A stretch of DNA of 64,000 nucleotides from Flammeovirgaceae bacterium (GTDB taxonomy: Bacteria > Bacteroidota > Bacteroidia > Cytophagales > Cyclobacteriaceae). The position numbers and the translations under genes are program-made. The DNA lies in contig JAJTGY010000010.1 of NCBI GenBank assembly GCA_021298015.1, positions 90,800-154,799 of the forward strand, in the 5' to 3' direction. Of the stretch, positions 61,201-64,000 are shown piece by piece; position 1 is the stretch's first letter, and each line of letters starts with the position of its first letter. The notes under the pieces were generated by a model. The model searched no databases. It was given only the letters and a program-made list of their open reading frames with translations, and was not told the origin of the DNA.

Positions 61201-62887
61201 GCTGGCTGCCGTCTTTCTGATACATCTCCGCTACCAGCGAAAGCCCCGCATCCACAGAAAAAGAATTTGCCCCGGCATCATTGCCTGTGAGATTCAGAAT
61301 TAAATCAAAGTCGAGGGCGGTCTCGGTGTCAGACAATGAGCGCATGCCGATGTTGTTGATGCTGATGGGGAACTGCGCCATCTTTTGTTGCAAGGCTTCG
61401 GAGCCAAACGAAAAGTTGCCTACTTTGATATAAGGCCTTACAGTCTGGATTTCCAGATTCTCAAAGGAGATATCGGCTAACTCCACGCCTTTGCCTTTTT
61501 CCCCCTTGTTGCTCAACCTGGCCTGAATGTTCATGTTGCCATGCAACACTGCCTTGGGCAAGAACTTACCATCCGCTACCCGGATTTCAATGCGCGAAGC
61601 TTCATAGATTTCCACTTTGCTGGTCTGCCATAAGTTAAACTGTATATCCTGGGTAGATACCACATTAAAGAAATACTGGTCGTTCTCTTGCATGGTGGCC
61701 GTATACTTAAATGGCGTTTGTTCATCCGCCAACGGTACCACAATTTTTCCTTTCAGTCCCGCCTGCTGAATCTGATTAGCCATCAACGACACGGCAATGG
61801 AATCCAGCGAGAATGCCCAGCCGCTCATGTCTCCGTTGTTAAGCGGAATCAGGTTTTTACCTTCGAATAATCCGGATACACCTTGATTGTCAATAATCAT
61901 ATTGTAAGCATTCAGCGAGGTGCGTACGTTGTCCTTATTTTTAAATTGCTGAGGTAACCGCACCGACATCTGTCGCATATAAAACCCACGCCACAGATTG
62001 GTATTATCCGGTAACATTTGGTTGCTGGTATATCCTTGCGGGAACTCGACAGCCGGGGCATTGCGCACATCGCTAAAATCAAATACAGCCTGTTCTACCG
62101 TAAAGCCAAAGCCATTCAAGCCCTTCACCTGAAAGTTGGGCAGACTTAGTTGAACAATCAGGTCGTTCCAGTTGCTCAATACGGTTTTAAAAGAAGATGT
62201 TACGCGGCCTTCCGGTTGGATGGTCCCATTCAGGTTTTCTGGAATCAACAGATCGCGTGAGAAGATGACATTGGCATCCAGCGCCATTTCTTTGAATCCA
62301 TCGCAGTCGATGGTAACATAGGTGCCCGGTACTACTTCCGTCCCACCTTTGATGACCAGTTGAATTTTATCACCATTAAAATTGATTCCATAATCACCAA
62401 TCAATTGCAGCGTGGCATCGCCCACAATTCCGCCCGCGTTGGAGAGCTTAATGTTTCTGCCCATGAACGAAAGTTTCTTTCCGTTTTGCGGAATTTCAAA
62501 TTCCATCACCACATCCAACTCCGCGTGGGTGGGCTGCAACCGCACCGCATAAATCACCACATCATAGCTTAACCCCCCAACGGCTTTGGGAATACCCACC
62601 GGTAACTCAAATTTGGAATTCGCATCAATCGTTCTGATAAAATTTTGCGTCTCCTTCACTTTCGCCACCATCGATCGGACAAATGCAATTTTCTGCTCCT
62701 GCTCACCATTAATCATCTCATCAAAGAACATATCCTCTGATAAGATATCAGAAACTTCCGGAGAAAATTCGTAGGCTACTGGCATCTGAAATACCGAATC
62801 CAGCCGATGCACCACCAGCGTGCTATCCGAGGGACCGGCTGCGGCCAGGAAGGGAAGCAGGGATAATATGAGGAGTAAGTATTTCAT
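58259..62887 (-). CDS. Very large exported protein of unknown function (1542 aa)
   Basis: Signal peptide MKYLLLILSLLPFLAAAG; single 4.6-kb ORF overlapping the FN3 gene by 4 bp; no motif recognised. Confidence 0.8.
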   Translation of the reverse strand: MKYLLLILSLLPFLAAAGPSDSTLVVHRLDSVFQMPVAYEFSPEVSDILSEDMFFDEMINGEQEQKIAFVRSMVAKVKETQNFIRTIDANSKFELPVGIPKAVGGLSYDVVIYAVRLQPTHAELDVVMEFEIPQNGKKLSFMGRNIKLSNAGGIVGDATLQLIGDYGINFNGDKIQLVIKGGTEVVPGTYVTIDCDGFKEMALDANVIFSRDLLIPENLNGTIQPEGRVTSSFKTVLSNWNDLIVQLSLPNFQVKGLNGFGFTVEQAVFDFSDVRNAPAVEFPQGYTSNQMLPDNTNLWRGFYMRQMSVRLPQQFKNKDNVRTSLNAYNMIIDNQGVSGLFEGKNLIPLNNGDMSGWAFSLDSIAVSLMANQIQQAGLKGKIVVPLADEQTPFKYTATMQENDQYFFNVVSTQDIQFNLWQTSKVEIYEASRIEIRVADGKFLPKAVLHGNMNIQARLSNKGEKGKGVELADISFENLEIQTVRPYIKVGNFSFGSEALQQKMAQFPISINNIGMRSLSDTETALDFDLILNLTGNDAGANSFSVDAGLSLVAEMYQKDGSQRWRFKRVDVSSIEVDMTGAAYSLKGSLAFYRDDAVYGNGFNGSVEMAMTKLNFKARASAIFGNVNGDRYWYADALAEFSPGILMFPGVNAVGFGGGAFYKMKMDKSSSSPLGKTASGAFYIPDSKAGLGIKATMVIASAGNDKVFNADVTFEISFFQGGGIRYMSLLGNGNMLTPGIDAAISGKLTAATAKMTQKMKEIESKVPKGAETLINTIKDDKAAIEDIHGKIEGKEGITFRAFIDYDFENRVLHGNFDAFVNVAGGVIQGVGAGGRAGWAVMHFAPGEWYVYVGTPEDRIGLKVGVGPVSAQSGSYFMVGTKIPGSPPPPEAVSRILGGKDLDYMKDLNAIGNGAGVAFGSAFSISTGDLTFLIFYAKFEAGLGFDIMIKNYGETYCSNTGRRIGINGWYANGQAYAYFEGAVGIRVKVFGKRRSIEILSIGAAAILQAQLPNPIWVQGTVGGYFSVLGGLVRGNCRFEVTLGKKCEMVKKEDSVADDLKVISQLTPGDQEKSISVFTRPQAVFNMPVNKVFEITDDNGVKRSFRMQLQSYRLTSEGKPLAGTQEWNEEQDVLAINPFDVLPPRKEVVASVEVQFEELKSGSWVKVVENGQVIVEKSVAKFSTGDAPDHIPLSNVDYSYPVVGQLNFYKGETTEGYIKLKQGQPYLFESSADWTQTGRFTDVSGNKSNFGFSYASGRVSFTIPSANLKNGEVYAFELVNVPKTQVGAVDRNVSEVNTKVQTNGETLDTEVKSKRAEGTIKDLEEKAIFSSYFRSSRYSTLSGKINALNLEPTLNGLRVAWRVSFLKTNYSTQEGFDKAELIGTSFTGNKPLLKIEADLSDNQYYNSRIYPLVYEGYPIDNRITIGNRTLATLGLPPIGAVHIFQATDGLELSQTSPVSPTMELQSFFAYDLAYYYYYDFLEIQSKVVNHYLAQGIITPRTENIIWSAFPQMLKGNYKIKVKKFVPGKAEPISGKDLVFFNPIGE

Positions 62888-62896
62888 TCCATTATT

Positions 62897-63000
62897 TTAG
62901 GTATTAGGTATTAGGTATTAGGTATTAGGGGTTAGGTATTAGGTATTAGGTATTAGGTATTAGGGGTTGGGTATTGGGTATTAGGTATTAGGGGTTAGGT
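62897..63000. repeat. Heptanucleotide tandem array, 15 in-phase units of TTAGGTA/TTAGGGG/TTGGGTA
   Basis: Direct reading: four TTAGGTA, TTAGGGG, four TTAGGTA, TTAGGGG, two TTGGGTA, TTAGGTA, TTAGGGG, TTAGGT. Confidence 0.97.
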
Positions 63001-63397
63001 CGTTGGTACTGTAATGAGCTTCAGGTTCACTGACTCGATTTTCCATCGACTGGATATAGCCGTTAATCATTCGCCCAATCTCATCGATTTTGCGGATAAG
63101 CTCTGCACGTGTTTCGGTCGCAATCAGGTTTCGGCTGGCTGCTTTGGTGAGCCATGTTTTGGTTTCAAATGCAGAACCACGGGCGTAAAATGTAAAATTT
63201 CGCACATCTTTGGAATGATATCGGCCAAGCCCCTCGGATAAGTTAGCCGCGATGGAATCACAAGAGCGAACCAACTGCTTTCCGATCGTATCCTTTTCGA
63301 AGTATGACCACGTGGCAACAATCGACCAAACAGATTCACCCAGCTCCATCGCTTTGTTATACGTTTTAAAATCTTCCAACCCCTGAATCATATACAT
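62981..63397 (-). CDS. Four-helix-bundle protein of the 23S rRNA intervening-sequence (S23/IVP) family
   Basis: MIQGLEDFKTYNKAMELGESVWSIVATWSYFEKDTIGKQLVRSCDSIAANLSEGLGRYHSKDVRNFTFYARGSAFETKTWLTKAASR; likely ATG at 63397 or 63391. Confidence 0.93.
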   Translation of the reverse strand: MYMIQGLEDFKTYNKAMELGESVWSIVATWSYFEKDTIGKQLVRSCDSIAANLSEGLGRYHSKDVRNFTFYARGSAFETKTWLTKAASRNLIATETRAELIRKIDEIGRMINGYIQSMENRVSEPEAHYSTNDLTPNT

Positions 63398-63421
63398 CAA
63401 ATTAATTCCCAAACTTCTTTT

Positions 63422-63469
63422 CTAATACCTAACACCTAATGCCTAAGTCCCTAACCCCTAATACCTAGT
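63422..63469. repeat. Degenerate heptamer array, inverted relative to 62897-63000
   Basis: ctaatacctaacacctaatgcctaagtccctaacccctaatacctagta; minus strand reads TATTAGG GGTTAGG GACTTAGG CATTAGG TGTTAGG TATTAGA. Confidence 0.9.
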
Positions 63470-64000
63470 ATTTGTCATCCAATATCTTAAATTCTTTGTT
63501 CACTTGAAACCACTCTCTCACTTGTGTCAGCGCAGCAGGATAGTCTGATGTGACCACATCTCCACTATCACTTAACTTCAACGGATAGTTTCCGATAGCG
63601 GGAGCCAGCATCTCCATCACACGATAAGCGCACGGTATGCGCGAAGGCCGCTCGGGGTCTGCCGACTCACAATTCTTTGCATCACTATTAAGCGTTTCCA
63701 GCAAATAGCTGAAAGCTTCCCTCCTTCTCGTATACACCAAATCCGGGAACACTTCATACACCAACGCATCACTCACGGGCATGCGCTTCACTCGGTTCAT
63801 TACATCATTAATGGCTTGCTCATCACCCATGCGACTGAGCGCCAGCAGGGCGGCCCAGCGGTCTTTACGACCAGCCGCACCATCTTGCGACAAAGCAAAG
63901 AGCTCGTTTTTTGCTTTTTGTACGTTCAGATAACCAAGGAGCCGGATAAGGGTATTCATATTGCCCGACTTCCGTTGGAAGTAGGCATACAAGGAATCTT
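63465..64000 (-). CDS. HEAT-repeat-like protein, partial (N-terminus beyond window)
   Basis: Frame remains open to the window edge; helical repeat-like NVQKAKNELFALSQDGAAGRKDRWAALLALSRMGDEQAINDVMNR. Confidence 0.6.
   Translation of the reverse strand, partial: DSLYAYFQRKSGNMNTLIRLLGYLNVQKAKNELFALSQDGAAGRKDRWAALLALSRMGDEQAINDVMNRVKRMPVSDALVYEVFPDLVYTRRREAFSYLLETLNSDAKNCESADPERPSRIPCAYRVMEMLAPAIGNYPLKLSDSGDVVTSDYPAALTQVREWFQVNKEFKILDDKY

Noticed and set aside
62897-63000. CRISPR-like short repeat array
   Set aside because: Units are 7 bp with no spacers and no cas genes nearby; it is a tandem microsatellite-type array.

Overview
This 64-kb window looks like a Bacteroidota (Cytophagia-like) chromosome segment built around carbohydrate and glycerol use. 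The taxonomic call is inferred from protein families, since there is no rRNA in the window. (1) Positions 1-10261, minus strand: a tightly packed, mostly overlapping gene string encoding an SLC45-like MFS transporter, GlpF, GlpK, GlpD, a DUF3179 protein, an antitoxin/PIN toxin pair, a GH13 alpha-glucosidase, a ROK kinase and a PfkB kinase. The PfkB gene is cut by the window edge and is missing from the ORF track. (2) Positions 10618-16080: a PAP2/vanadium-haloperoxidase-like protein, a GH65 enzyme, an outer-membrane beta-barrel protein with an internal tandem duplication, and a 59-codon GH65-like N-terminal remnant too short for the ORF track. (3) Positions 16304-19727: a TonB receptor plus DUF4249 pair. 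(4) Positions 19778-35497: a Sus-like system in the order SusE-like > SusC > SusD, then three giant paralogous FG-GAP/ASPIC-UnbV lipoproteins and one small lipoprotein. (5) Positions 35636-47243: a starch/maltooligosaccharide cluster (GH13 with a T9SS-like C-terminus, LacI regulator, GH31, GH13, MFS, CBM48-esterase) with candidate LacI operators. (6) Positions 47344-51807: a lipoprotein, MsrA, MsrB with a possible attenuator leader, PdxH and LhgO. (7) Positions 51838-64000, minus strand: a large secreted-protein module (SprB-repeat protein, FN3 protein, 1542-aa protein, HEAT-like protein). It contains a four-helix-bundle (S23/IVP) gene flanked by inverted arrays of a TTAGGTA-type heptamer. The best leads are the heptamer-flanked S23 cassette, the GH65 remnant, the operator pair, the triple ASPIC/UnbV operon behind a terminator, and the TA pair coupled into a sugar operon. 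No CRISPR arrays, tRNA/rRNA genes or transposases were identified.
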